DNA from: Plutella xylostella
Taxonomy: Eukaryota > Arthropoda > Insecta > Lepidoptera > Plutellidae
NCBI RefSeq assembly: GCF_932276165.1
Contig: NC_064009.1
Coordinates: forward strand, 10,416,001 to 10,480,000
Length of the DNA: 64,000 nt
Direction of reading: 5' to 3'
Below the pieces are notes generated by a model that made no database searches, was not told where the DNA came from, and saw only the letters and a program-made list of their open reading frames with translations. The translations under genes and the position numbers were made by a program. This document shows, one piece after another, positions 44,122 to 55,870 of the stretch. The stretch's first letter is position 1, and the number at the start of each line of letters is the position of its first letter.

Positions 44122-45042
44122 CAAAACTTCCAACTATACCTACTTACCTATAGACACATTTTACTTATACCTACTTACTAAAGTACTAAAATTAGTTAAG
44201 TTAAGTACTTAATTATCTACTTAGATATACTTAACCATTTAGAGTACCTATTCAGACCCAAACTTAAAGATATTTAATAGTTATAGTTAGTAAAAATAAC
44301 ACAATATTCCTAAAAAAACCATGACGAAAAAAACAAACAAACCCATTCCGCTGACCCATTTGCAGAAGCAAGCTGAAAATACCCTGAAATTGACACGAAA
44401 CACGGCAAAGCTTTCCCCCTATCACGGTGTTGCCATCTCACAGCTCCCGAAATACCTGAAATATCAGGATCATTGGCCGGTGCTGTGTGAATGGTTTCTA
44501 TTCTAGTAACGCATGCATAATGCAGGTATTCTCCGCCAATCGGACGCGGACTTTGTAAGTGAAAATCGTTATCCGACGCCAAATCTGGAGCGGTATTTTT
44601 GTTGTTTTTGTTCAGCAGTATACCTAGCTGCGATTATTTATACTTTTAGATTAACTTATTCTGTAACAGGTGTGCAATATTGGAAATAGTAGGTAACTGA
44701 CTTAGCTGAGAAATTTCGTAGCTTGCCGTATAATATGGTATGTGGTCTAAAAGTAGTCAGAAGTCAGAAGCTGTTCTCATCTAGGCTCTATCTCACCTAC
44801 TGAACATTTGGATAAGTACTTACCTCTGAACTCTGCAGTCATACCGGCGAAGATTTAGGAAGTCCATGGTGATCGATATGACTATATTTTCTGACCATAT
44901 TAAACCTATGTACCTTAAACACAAGTATATTTGCATACAAAGGCGGGATTATTGCCAAAAAAGACCTTTCTACCAGCCAATTTGATTGGTGGAGAACTAT
45001 TGTTAGGTATTCTGGTGAATTCATGTTTACCCACAAAAGCTC
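44122..45042. other. Intergenic, no assigned gene
   Basis: AT-rich first part. The stretch 44320-44510 is more balanced in composition and open for 61 codons (+), but has no recognisable domain and no homologous features I can name. Confidence 0.3.
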
Positions 45043-45706
45043 TATATATGTCGCAGACATCTGGTTTAATCTCCTGTTTGATTGAACCACTAGCCCGTTC
45101 ATTGGATGGCGCTATTCAGTTGTAGGTATGACTAAAGGACAACTCGTCAAGTCGTTGATTGTAACGTTTGACGTCTTGACTGAACGTCATTCAGCGAAGT
45201 CGTTGAATGGGATATAGTATAGAAACTTTGTAATGTCTGGTTAGGGTGAACATGACCAGACAAGAGTCAACAAAAATACTATGTTACAAAGCTCTTATCT
45301 CACAAATTAACTAAACAATAACAATAAACGTACCTTCATATTGTTGTTCATAATTATCCAGTTTCGCCACAATTTTTTCTTTGAAACTATCCGCGCGCGG
45401 CGTAATAATAGGTAAATCCATGTTGTCACACTATTTTAACACAAATAACGCACTTTAAAGCTAATTTATTTGCAAAAAATTAACAATATAGGTGTTTTTT
45501 GTGTCAGCTGTTAGCTGTTAGACGCCATATTTGTTTTGTTCACCACCTGACTGATTTTAAGTCAGCTAACTAGTTGGACGTTTTGTGACGCTTGTGAAAT
45601 CAACGTTCGGCCTAGTCATACAACTAAAAAGCGTCATCCAATGAACGGGCTAGCGGTTCAATCAAACAGGAGATTAAACCAGATGCCTGCGACATATATA
45701 AACTTC
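45043..45706. repeat. Inverted repeats (about 91 bp) around a promoter and first exon
   Basis: Left arm 45043-45133 and right arm 45614-45706 are inverse copies (TATATATGTCGCAG, CATCTGGTTTAATCTCCTGT, TTGATTGAACC, CCCGTTCATTGGATG) with a few changes. Between them lies the exon 45332-45421 and its 5' flank. CAACGACTT-like and GTCAGCTAAC words near the inner ends suggest transposase-binding subterminal repeats. Confidence 0.75.
45332..45421 (-). CDS. Isolated coding first exon (promoter-proximal), partner exons not located
   Basis: ATG at 45421 opens M-D-L-P-I-I-T-P-R-A-D-S-F-K-E-K-I-V-A-K-L then D-N-Y-E-Q-Q-Y-E-G. The donor GTACGT follows at 45331, leaving phase 1. Its upstream region (CAAATATGGCGTCTAACAGC about 130 nt upstream) looks like a housekeeping 5' UTR. 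No further exons are visible before TONSL. TONSL exon 2 (from 42494) is phase-compatible, so this could be an alternative TONSL first exon, a captured piece of another gene, or an orphan. Coding status is inferred from ATG context, charged helix-like sequence and donor only. Confidence 0.4.
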
Positions 45707-46433
45707 ACCGCAACGCTCTCTAAGCGAAGACTCGCTGCACTAAACTTTATAATCTGCCTCGCTCGAGAAGATTTTGACTACTTACTTACCTACGTCGTGT
45801 GTTAATGCTTCTTCTTCTCATAGATAAATAAGTACTTATGAGTAGTTACATACTTTTAAAAATTACTAATAAGTCGACTACTAAACGACTACTAGTCGAC
45901 TTATAAAATTTCCAACAGACTCCATACAGTGATCATAAATTATACTTAAATGATAATAGTTTTAAGAGCTGCTAGACCTGCTAAAGTTTTGCACTAACTA
46001 CATTCTTTATTTAAATATTCTGTAAGTATTTAAATGTTGGTGTTCATCATTAACTAACCAAACATAATAATAAGTAGGTACTTACTTTTACCCAGAAACA
46101 CGCGTAAATATTTATAGTTAGTAACTTTACCGAAATATCAACGAGGACATTGGTCTTCCAGCTACAATAGTGAGTCTAATTGAATGTGTGGACAAAATGA
46201 ATAGAACCTATAATCAGCGTAAAGGGTGAATGAAACCAGAACTAGGCCTATTCGTCTGTCTGTAGGTACTCCTCTGCAGGTCAATAACACTGCTTTGTCA
46301 CAGAGCTTTAACCCCCAATGTCCGAAAAGCTACTTTTACCACGTTTGAGTGTGACTTTGTTTTTATAAGTCGTGACTTATAGAAAAGTGTGTCATAGGTA
46401 CTTACTTACTTGCATACTATTTATATTAGGTAG
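45707..46433. other. Intergenic
   Basis: AT-rich; short inverted ACTAATAAGTCGACTACTA-like sequence at 45865-45905; nothing else recognised. Confidence 0.35.
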
Positions 46434-47385
46434 GTACATAGCAGGGATGGGCCGAAATTCGGTAGACATTCGGTTTAACCGAACTTTGGCAGGTTTAACC
46501 GAACTTCGGTATTCGGCCGAAGTTCGGTGTAAAATGCCGAACATTCGGCACACCTATTTCTATAATTTTGTATGAAATAAGTACAATGTGGAATTTGGTC
46601 AGAGACGTTTTTGTTGTCTGGTACCGAGTCTACCTGTAAAGATTCGCACATGTCAGTTTTGCTTCAGTGCCGGCACAGGTCCGGCGCAGTTCAGTGTCAG
46701 TGTTTCAGAGTTGCTTCAATGATATTCACACATGTCAGTGGAGCTTCAATGATAATTTTACGACCCTTCAGTGAAAACGGTTACGTCACCAACTAATTTT
46801 AATTTGTTTAAATAGAATTTCAATCCATTTGTTTATTTTTTTAAATACAAGTAGCTTTGCATGCAATCATAAAAAAAAAATGTTTTTAATTAAATTTCAA
46901 ATAATTTGTATTCATATTTCTAATCAATGTATACTTTGCGTGCGATAAACCATATAAAATACCACATTTTTACGAACCAATTCCATCAAACCATCATCCT
47001 CCATTTATGGATGGCGGATAGACATGTATGAAAGAATATTTATCAGAACTGCGCCGCACCAGTGCGGGCCCTGAATCGACTAAAAAACTACTGTTTCATA
47101 GCAAAGTTAAATACGTCATTAACAAACTTAAATTTATAGAACAACTGTATTCGTATTTTCGGGGTTTCATTGATAATTTATGAACCTGTTCAGTATTTAT
47201 CGGCTACATTTCCTTGCCTTCGGGAGCTTTACTGCGGAAATTCCACCCTGTATAATAGAACTACAAAGGCAACAAATTGAACCGAATGTTCGGCCGAACT
47301 TCGGCCGAACTTTTAATTTTAACCGAATGTTCGGCCGAAGCCGAACTTCGGTTCAATCCACATTCGGCCCATCACTAGTACATAG
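46434..47385. mobile_element. hAT-type MITE with CAGGGATGGGCC ends
   Basis: GTACATAG is duplicated at 46434-46441 and 47378-47385. The element 46442-47377 begins CAGGGATGGGCCGAA and ends TTCGGCCCATCACTA, the classic hAT end form. Both ends carry many TTCGGCCGAA / TTCGGTTTAACCGAA words. 936 bp, non-coding. Confidence 0.9.
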
Positions 47386-48410
47386 TCGAGTAATTTTGTA
47401 GCTTTTGGAGGAGCTTTACTATCATTATCTTCACAATCATGAGCTTCCTAGTCTTCCTACAGAGATGGTATGATAATTACTTACTTACTTATCCTCGCTT
47501 ATGACAAGAGCAGTTGGATTTCATGGCCATCACGTCACGTCCTCAGTGTACTCAACTCCCCACTGCTTAGGCTCGGGTCTCCTTTTAGATCCACTACGCT
47601 GGCCTAGTGTGGGTTGAGAGTACCTAGTTGAGACCACAGAGACATGCTTGTATCGTAAGAATTATAGGTAGCATTCATTTGACCAGTAAAAAATTGAGTT
47701 ACAATAACGAAGTTACCCTATGCCTCGATTTGCATAGTGCAGCCACCGGCGATGGCTGTAACTAGGTATATTTCCATTAACATTTCCAACGCTATGCAAA
47801 TTCTCTGCCGCCATCCAATTTTAACAAATAATTGATGCCACACGGACAATTTCGATGGCTGCGAATTCTTTGTTATCGTGTGTTCAGGGCTTCAGGGATT
47901 TTATTTTATTTGTAAGTACTTACCTAAGTATAATCTAATCAACTTTAGATTGGTGGTGTATTTTCATTAACAACTTAAATAGGCAGTCAAGAATTAGAAA
48001 CACATTGTGGTCGTACAAACACCAACATTTCTGTTGAAAGCACTTTCACATTAAACAAGTAACAATATCTGTTGGAAATCTGTTTACAAAGTGATAGTCC
48101 AGTGATCGATGTCTTTCAATCAGATGAGATGATAGATATTAGAAAGTGCTTACAGCGTTAGCTCATGTGATAGTCCGCTCTAATTGTAGTCCAGGAGGGC
48201 CTGTACTTTATAAACTGTCCACCATTCTCGATTATGTAGGTACTTAGGTACTTCTTCTAACCATACAGGAAAAAACCTATATATTATCTTCATTATTTAT
48301 TGAACAAAAAATACTCAATAATATCATAGTGTCCCTACTCCTTCCCATAGTTATACACGGAATGAAAGCTAGGTGAACGATACTACTATAAGTACAAGTA
48401 AGTCGCCACC
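47386..48410. other. Intergenic
   Basis: No gene. A line of antisense RTE-like text at about 47560-47630 (CTACGCTGGCCTAGTGTGGG) is possible but weak; the same phrase occurs near 17625. Confidence 0.3.
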
Positions 48411-48413
48411 TTT

Positions 48414-48564
48414 AGTGCCAATTTCACCATTCTCGGTTATCTAACCAACAGGGACTGATTTATAAATTAAACGTCATCTCCATATAAAATTCATGACAGA
48501 TGTGTCAAAAGTTAACCATTACTCCCTGGTTATGCTCTAACATAGAATGGTGAAATTGGCATTG
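48414..48564. mobile_element. Small MITE with TGCCAATTTCACCATTCT inverted ends
   Basis: Left GTGCCAATTTCACCATTCTC and right, inverted, AATGCCAATTTCACCATTCT enclose about 110 bp; also internal GGTTATCTAACC / GGTTATGCTCTAAC. A similar partial end is at about 48223. Target site unclear. Confidence 0.55.
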
Positions 48565-51500
48565 AATCTAACTACCTTCATAGATACAGGAAACCAGCTC
48601 CCGAGCTATAGCCTGAGTCAGCACATTCGGGACTTCGAGAGTGTCCCAGTGATCGCGTCATATAGGTATGATATAAGATATGAAGGTATTGCAAAGTCAG
48701 TGGGATTAGACTATACTTATTACTTATCTTAATCCAGTTTGTCAGCGTTCTATACCACCAAATTTCATAAAAAATCCGTTTATTCCGTCCTATTTTTTCG
48801 TGAAATTATAAAAAAAACATAATTTTGGTCGTGGATGATGATGTTAGGTTAAAGGCCAAACTGTCTTTCTGCCACTTAGGTACATAATTTTAATCTGGAA
48901 CCTAAGCTCTGTCCGTGAACTCCTACTAAACCCTTAGCCCATACTAGGTCACGACTTCAAGAGCATAAGTTGACGAGGCAGTTTAAATGGGTCAATCACG
49001 GGTGAAATCCAGGTTACATAGAGGTATTTAGGATCAAATCCACAGACATTACAGTGTTGACTCCTCAGATAAAAGGTTGCCGACACTAGTCCCGGCTCTC
49101 AAAATCTGCAAGCTGAAGTGGCAATGGGCCGGTCGTAACTGTCTACAAACCGATAATCGTTAGGTTCAGAGGTTCAGGAGTTGACCGCATACAAAACGAT
49201 CAGTCAAAATGTAGCGTGGGAGGCCCTCCACTTCCAGGCTACACCCATTCGGTTAACAGGTTAGACGACGAAGACCGAGGACTAGGAAAGGACTCCTATG
49301 TCCATTCTACAAATGACATAATGTAACTTACGTTGGTATTAAGAAATTATGATAAATCTATAATATGTTTGTCTGTAATATGTAGTTATACATAGGTCCA
49401 TAACTAATAATCAAAATCATAACAGCGAGGCAGTTGGTATAAATAACCTCCTGACACCTGGCGTGCTATGAGTAGGACATTGAAAAAAAATATAATATAT
49501 AGTTTAAAAATACCTATATTAAAAGTTTTATATAGTATCCCTGTTATTCCTTTAAAGTTTTATAAAGTACCTATCCCTTAAACAATTTGTTCTTTGACAA
49601 AGTGACAAAACAGTTCAGAAGTATTTTTTTTAATTTTTAAAAAAATTTAATAACAGTGAATACATTTATACCTCTCGGGGTCAGGAGGTTAAAGTGTTAA
49701 TTCCAAGTAAAATATCGATTTCATTCGAAAGTAACAAACATTACATTACATGCGTCAGAAAGCGGCATTGTTTGATCTCGCTGGAGGCATTCAGTTTCAC
49801 ACTTACGTTAGTTTTCTGGAGCAAAACAATCACTCAACTGGGCTGGGTACACTTCGGTAGCTCATAGAATACGATCCGAAAGCCAAGCCAAACTTTCAAA
49901 TCTAAGTTTAAGCAAAATTCTGCAAAATATCTAACAAAATGAGTTTTTCTACTGTTCCATCCTGTTGCGGTGTGGTGCAAAATCCAGCATATATTTTAGG
50001 AAATCTATATTTTTCCATTATTAGTTCTGTTCAAGAAAGTACTTACTTATGTACTACCTGTAATGTATTTTTTCTTACTTGTCGTGGATTTTGAGCAATC
50101 TTGGAGTGTATTTTTATTAAAATTAAGTAAGTTAAAAACTAAGTTATAAAATAAAACATAATGACAAATGAAATACTTACAAGCAAAAATGATTGATTTC
50201 GTAATTAAACCATTTATTTTGGACGTAGTTTATTTGCTTAATAGTATTTTAATTAAAAAGACACACTAAGATTGTTTACCTTTTTCGCCAAATAAGAATA
50301 TACAATTTATCTACTCTACTTATTTATATAATTTGTAATATCAACCATAAGGTACCTACCTAGCATCAATAACTTAAAGCATAGAGAATCTTCTAAACGA
50401 GGTAGTTATCGGCTCGCATTTGCCAAAAGCAGTTTCCATCCAATCCGAATTCTATTCTATGAGTTCTCAAAGTGTACTAAACTATGATTAGAAAAGTTTT
50501 ACGCGATTTATACACGTGTGGTGTGATGATGATGTGAGTTCAGTATTCTAGGAATCTAGACTACCTACCTAGGATAGTTATTGAACACGAACTATTGATA
50601 GTGCTTTTGTTTATAAATGAACAAATATATATACCTAGGTTAGTACCGACCGTTGTTTTGTCCTATTATGATAAAACTTAGGTATGTCGAGCTATTGGAA
50701 GAAGGGATTGAACTAATGAATTAATTATTGTAGTCATATAAAAATGTGGTTTAGTTATCATAATTTTCAATGAAATTCTTACCGTTCTATAAGAATACAA
50801 ATGTACCTAGGTAGATTCACGAATAGCAATGGTTCATCAGCAACAGCTATGTCAGATATTGTTAAGAAGTTATGATCCCTGATCTTTCCTAAAACTTATA
50901 CATATAAGTTCTTAAGTACTGAAAACTTTAAGAAGTAGGTATAGTAGTTATTTACTGGAAGTTATGTTGTCGCAATTTATTCGAGTATAACAATAAAAAT
51001 CCATTGTGTTATAAATTATAATGTAAGCACTAAAACCACAAGTTTAACCCTGTAACCTAGCCATAGCTTCATTGCACAGGCACGGCCGTGTAGGCAGGTG
51101 TATGCCCTGCAGCCATCACTAGGTCAAGAGCTGTAGAGACCTAGCTTTCAACCACTTAGGTCTTACGCGCCGTGCCTAGGTCTGGCTGGAGACAAAGAGC
51201 TAAGCTGTAGGTATACAAAGGTAGGCTTTTTTCACCTAGATTAGCTGCAAGATGCGTTGCTAAAATATTAATCAAACTTCATAAGTAGTGTTATCATTAT
51301 CTTTTAAAATAAGTAAGTATAACTACAATAAGTCAATAACCTACTAATATAATAAATGTGAAAAGTTTCAAAGTAAGTTGTTGGATGGATGTTTGCTATT
51401 CTAGATCCTTTTTATGAAAATTGGCAATAGTAAGTTTCTAACTCCCTGGTTTTATACTTTCATAGACTACATGTTATCCCGTAATTCCCACGGGAATGCG

Positions 51501-52060
51501 TACATTAAGCGAAGCTCGCGGGAAAAGCTAACAAAACATAAGAGTCGTAACAAATACTGGCATCATAAAGTTGGCCTAAGCACAGAATAATAACTAGCAC
51601 AAGTACCTAAAGTAAGTGTAGTTAGGTGAGTAGATGTAAGTACCTTAAAGTAGTAAAGTTTTTACTACCTAAAATTATAACGCAGCCTACGTCCAAGAGC
51701 GGACGTATGATCCATTGTTCGTGTCCATTCGTCTTTGTCCGTCAGATATTACCATTTGTGTAAAACCTATACATGCACTTCTTTGCATGCTAAATTATGT
51801 ACTTACGCCTGTTCTATTCTATGCAGGGAAATAGAAATCTCTACCACCAGCATTTGAAGTATCATCTGAGGATAGTAATAGTGACCATTTTGCAATGAAT
51901 TCTAACACTCGACTCTAAATGCGAGTGGTCGAGAATTGGCTAAGTGGATGGTAGATGGTAGCTAGACTTTAGATGTGCAGGTTTCCTCACGGTCAAGTTA
52001 TCTATGAACCATCTATATTTTTTTAGTTTCCATTTTAAACTTTAACTAATGTGGTATTTT
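48565..52060. other. Intergenic, mostly AT-rich
   Basis: Contains a decayed RTE end at about 49195-49310 (GCGTGGGAGGCCCTCCA, CGAAGACCGAGGACTAGGAA) and a GTGTGTC-poor AT background. The repeat-like GGTTTTATACTTTCATAGAC...CCCACGGGAATGCG region near 51450-51510 is a common lepidopteran interspersed sequence. No genes. Confidence 0.35.
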
Positions 52061-52170
52061 AAGCCTGTTGCTGAGCCAGCAGAGTGGAAATCGTATTGAT
52101 TTTTGCTATAAATTTGCATCCCGCCGTCTACGCTGCATGGAGACTGTGTCCAAACAGCGAGCTGTAACTT

Positions 52171-53040
52171 GTCTTCATCATCATCATCAGCCAATGATCG
52201 TCCATAGGCCTCCCATGGGCGCTACAAAACGGGTTCCGCTCATCTCGCATAATCTTTATTGAGCAAAACTCATTTCGCATAACTCGTATGGTCTAAACTT
52301 TTTTGGCCGAACCATCACTTTGCCAAGACTTATGTGGCATAAGGCTCGTTTCGTCTAAAACTCTTTAGGCACAATCTTTAAACACCTAAGTTTCGTTTGC
52401 TCAAATTTATGTTCGTCTTTACCTATGTATAATCTTGTTTCTCCTAATGTTATCTTAATAAATAATATATTAAGTATGTAGTAAATGTACAAATTGTGGT
52501 ATTTTTCTCCTACATCCCGAAAATCACGATGTTGTTTGATCAAAAAATCGAAAGTTAACGACCAATATAATTATTACAAACCCCATGAGATTGAAACCTA
52601 AAAATAGGTGCGACGACGAGCAAAGCGAGGAGGAGCGTGTTAGGTGCACATGTTCATCAAAACCAAAGCGGAGCGCAGCGAAGCGGAGCGGAGCGTTTTC
52701 CAAACAGCGGAAACAATACATGGCACCAGTTTGCGCTATGTAGGGAGACGCTCCGTCAAAGTTAAAGCCAAACGAATATTATTACTTTGTATAAACCTAT
52801 GCCATAGCATTATTAGGCTATTCAAGATTTGGCCATACCATTATTAGGCTAAACAATGTTATGCGAAATAACTTTTTACTAAACGAGATTTATGCCATAC
52901 GATTTTCGGCGTAACGAGACTTTGACCAAACGTTACTATGCAATACGAGATTAGGCAAATAAATCTTATGCCAAAAAAGGTAGAACCCTACAAAACTCTA
53001 TCCTCAGCTCACTCATCTTCAACCTCTATAGTTCATACCA
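52171..53040 (-). mobile_element. Antisense RTE 3' end, split by a later insertion
   Basis: 52171-52222 reads TCATCATCATCATCAGCCAA and AGGCCTCCCATGGGCGC. After the inserted element the text continues AAAACTCTATCCTCAGCTCA, which is the next part of the antisense RTE end. The two halves together give the uninterrupted remnant. Confidence 0.6.
52223..52996. mobile_element. Non-autonomous element built of degenerate 15-bp repeats
   Basis: TACAAAAC is duplicated at 52223-52230 and 52989-52996. The element, 52231-52988 (758 bp), has inverted GGGTTC ends. Its first 220 bp consist of about a dozen units near CTCGTTTCGCATAAA, 14-16 bp each; its last 190 bp hold the same units inverted. The centre has an A-G-C-G-rich block (AAGCGGAGCGCAGCGAAGCG). 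The 8-bp duplication suggests hAT-type transposition. Confidence 0.8.
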
Positions 53041-53064
53041 ATAACCCCTTACGGATAAAAGGGT

Positions 53065-53255
53065 GTTATAAGTTTAACGAGTCTGTGTATCTGTACTTAT
53101 ATCAGTCTGTTGTAGCGTACTTATCTCTCAAACGGCTGAATCGATTTTCGTTTTGTTTTTTAGGGTGATAGGTAATGTTACCCCGGATACTCGGTTACCA
53201 TGTTTCATAAAAATCGGTTCAGCGTCAGCCGTTTGAAGATTTTCAGCTCTTCGAG
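53065..53255. repeat. Interspersed repeat, distant relative of 37025-37215
   Basis: GGGTGTTATAAGTTTAACG, CTCAAACGGCTGAATCGATT and ATAAAAATCGGTTCAGCGTC: inverted, diverged relative of the GCTACGCTACCACAGACAGA repeat family. Confidence 0.5.
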
Positions 53256-54029
53256 GTAGAATAATTAACTAAATAATTACTTACTTAACTATTATTATTA
53301 AATATCTACATATAAGGATCCAAATAATTGAAATTCTCCTTCCGTACCCTACGTCTTGTCAGTTCGCCGATATTCATTATTCATGAGACCTTGGGTTGCT
53401 TTGGCTGTTTCATGGTCTACTTTAGATGCGAGACTATGTAAATATGTAAATAGATTTGGAAAATATTATAAGGTAGGTAATCATTATTATTAGATAAGCA
53501 AACAAATTACTAAGCTAACGAAAATACGTAGAAAAGTAATTAGACGCTAGATTCTTGAGAAATTGACTACGCTATAATTATTATATTAGAAACCAACCTC
53601 TATTACGTTACTTACATAAGAAATACTTACCGAAAGGTGGACGCTTACCTTAAGGCTCACACATCCATACATCCATCGCTAATCCACTACATCTACTGTG
53701 AAGCTGTGTCACTTGACATGCCGTCTAGAACTAGCTGACGACTAGCTAATACTGTGTCTAGGTCTCCAGTTAATTGAGTAATTACTGGGAGATTGGTCAT
53801 TAAATCTCGAAGTCAGCGGAAGATATCGATCACTCGGTGTTGATATTTCATTAAGAAGCCTGCTGCAGTGGCGCTACTTGAGATATAACCGGAGGGTTAC
53901 TGGAAAGTCTTTATTAAAAATTCTGTTCGATTTTGTTTATCAAGGCCTCTTTCCAACAACTTCCTATTTTTTTTGAAGGACAATAATATATATATAACCT
54001 AACCAACGTTATGAATCCACATAAGTATT

Positions 54030-54225
54030 CAACACTAAGTCGCATAACTTTTGAACTAGTTAAGCCAATTTTGATAAAATTTGCTATGTTTTCCAAAAAA
54101 TATAAGTACTAAGTAATAATAATTAGGTCAGCCGTTTGGGAGCTACGCTACCACAGACAGATTCACATTGATACCCAGACACGTTAAACTTAAGTATAAC
54201 ACCACTCTTTTTGTCGGGGGTTATA
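54030..54225. repeat. Interspersed repeat, close copy of 37025-37215
   Basis: AAGTCGCATAACTTTTGAAC, CCGTTTGGGAGCTACGCTAC, CACAGACAGATTCACATTGA and the end TTTGTCGGGGGTTATA. Confidence 0.65.
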
Positions 54226-54554
54226 CAATTACGTCAGTATGTGGTAAAGTTTTTTAGTCAGCTTTCGTCCAGTGACCCATCTTGCCCAGGCCGGGTCAAC
54301 GGTTGCTTAACCTTGTGATCTCCACTGAACTACACAGCCCACTCTGCCACAGACTTCGCACTCCAGTTATTCCACCGAATGGAATCAATTCATTATGTTG
54401 TCAAAAGTTATTAGTTCAAATAGAAAAGTCATTGAGTATCGGCATAGGGCATGTAGGGTATTCAACTTAGGTAAGTATATTAGGTACAATAGTAAAATAA
54501 ATGTTTTAGCTGTAAGTTTTCTTAAATAAATAAATACAGACAGAGATGTATAAC

Positions 54555-55000
54555 TTAATTTGTTATTGCATAGGCATAGGCCTCTCGCAAGGAACGCTAA
54601 ATCACTGTGTCCTCGGGCTTCCTCAGCCAGCCCTTTACCAGCAGCCTCTCTAAGGTCGTCAGCCCAGCTGGCTGGAGGGTTTACTTGAGTTTTCTTATGA
54701 ATCTCTCATTCATTTCTGATGTGATCCTTCATACGTAGAGCATAGCTGCCTCCATTGCCCGCTGAGCGCTGTAAATCGGTGGACCAGTCCAGTTAATCGT
54801 CAGTGGTACAGATTCTGAAGGCATAATTCTAAAATTAGCGCTGTTAGTTAAATTTAAGGATTTTAGCTGATTTAAAAAAATTAAGAAGTGTCGCCTTCTG
54901 AATCGCTACCAGTGTCCAAGTTTCTGAACCGTATGGTCATCACTGGCAGGATGAACAGAGTGAGACTGCTTTGTTATCTGACTTTTATGAAGGTTGGTGA
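54555..55000 (-). mobile_element. Antisense RTE ORF2 remnant
   Basis: GGCATAGGCCTCTCGCAAGG, ACCAGCAGCCTCTCTAAGGT, CGTCAGCCCAGCTGGCTGGA and CCCGCTGAGCGCTGTAAAT are the reverse of known lepidopteran RTE ORF2 end text. No open frame remains. Confidence 0.65.
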
Positions 55001-55139
55001 CTATAACTAGTTTCAGTAACTTATGAAACAGCACGCAATAGCAGGTAAGTACAACTTTTCCATTGCTCGCGAGTGTATATGTAAGTGTTCTGATAACTTA
55101 AACTTAAATAAGTACTTACTTACATAGTACCTACGTATA

Positions 55140-55870
55140 CTTAAATAATAATAATAATAATAAAGTGGCAGGGCAGCATGTGGCGAGCTGTTGGGCATTA
55201 GCGACCCCACCCACCCGATGCCGGGGAGAACCCTTGTTCCTCATCTCTGGCTTGCCTTTATTGGTTGTCCAGAGTAAACACTGACGAGGAACAGGATCTC
55301 CCACCTCTTGCTTGCCTTCATTGGCTGGCTTGAGTGGTGTACAGCTAGAGCAGTAATGCTCGAGGAAGGATGTATTAACCAGTAAGGTGCTTGTAGGGAT
55401 CTTGACCGATAACGCGATTGTCCTGAGAGCCGTGGAATACTTCTCCATCCTTAGCAACTCATGCCTTGTTGCCCCCTTGTTGCTACGTCACTGTTATGTG
55501 CTAGCGACTATTTTGGGGGGCCCATTTACTGTGTGTGCGAGTCACCCCCTGCCTTTTTATCCGTGTGTGAAACATATAGGTCCAGGCAGGGGCCCATAGT
55601 CCTTCCATAGTCTCAGTTACCCAGTCCATTTAGCACCCCACTCCATAACCCTGTATTACTTTTCTCCATATCCTGCAATAGTCCTGCACTAACCGGGGAT
55701 TTTCCTTGGGTTTACTCTATAGTTTACACAGGGAAAATTGTCGGTTGGTGTCACATTTCATATAGATTAATGTTGTCAAACGGGCCTCTACATGTTGGCT
55801 TCGGCCCCATGCACGCCTTCCAAATGCCCGGGACCCCATGGTCCCGTGATGGTAAACATAACAATAATTT
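55140..55870 (+). mobile_element. Probable LINE-derived sequence (untranslated part), starts with (AAT)n
   Basis: GC-richer than its surroundings. It contains the familiar lepidopteran string CGGGCCTCTACATGTTGGCT followed by TCGGCCCCATGCACGCC and ends near AACAATAATTTATTTATT. An (AAT)n run lies at 55145-55165. I cannot name the element. Confidence 0.4.

Noticed and set aside
44321..44506. 61-codon frame on +
   Set aside because: No family resemblance, no splice or promoter signals; kept only as a compositional note.
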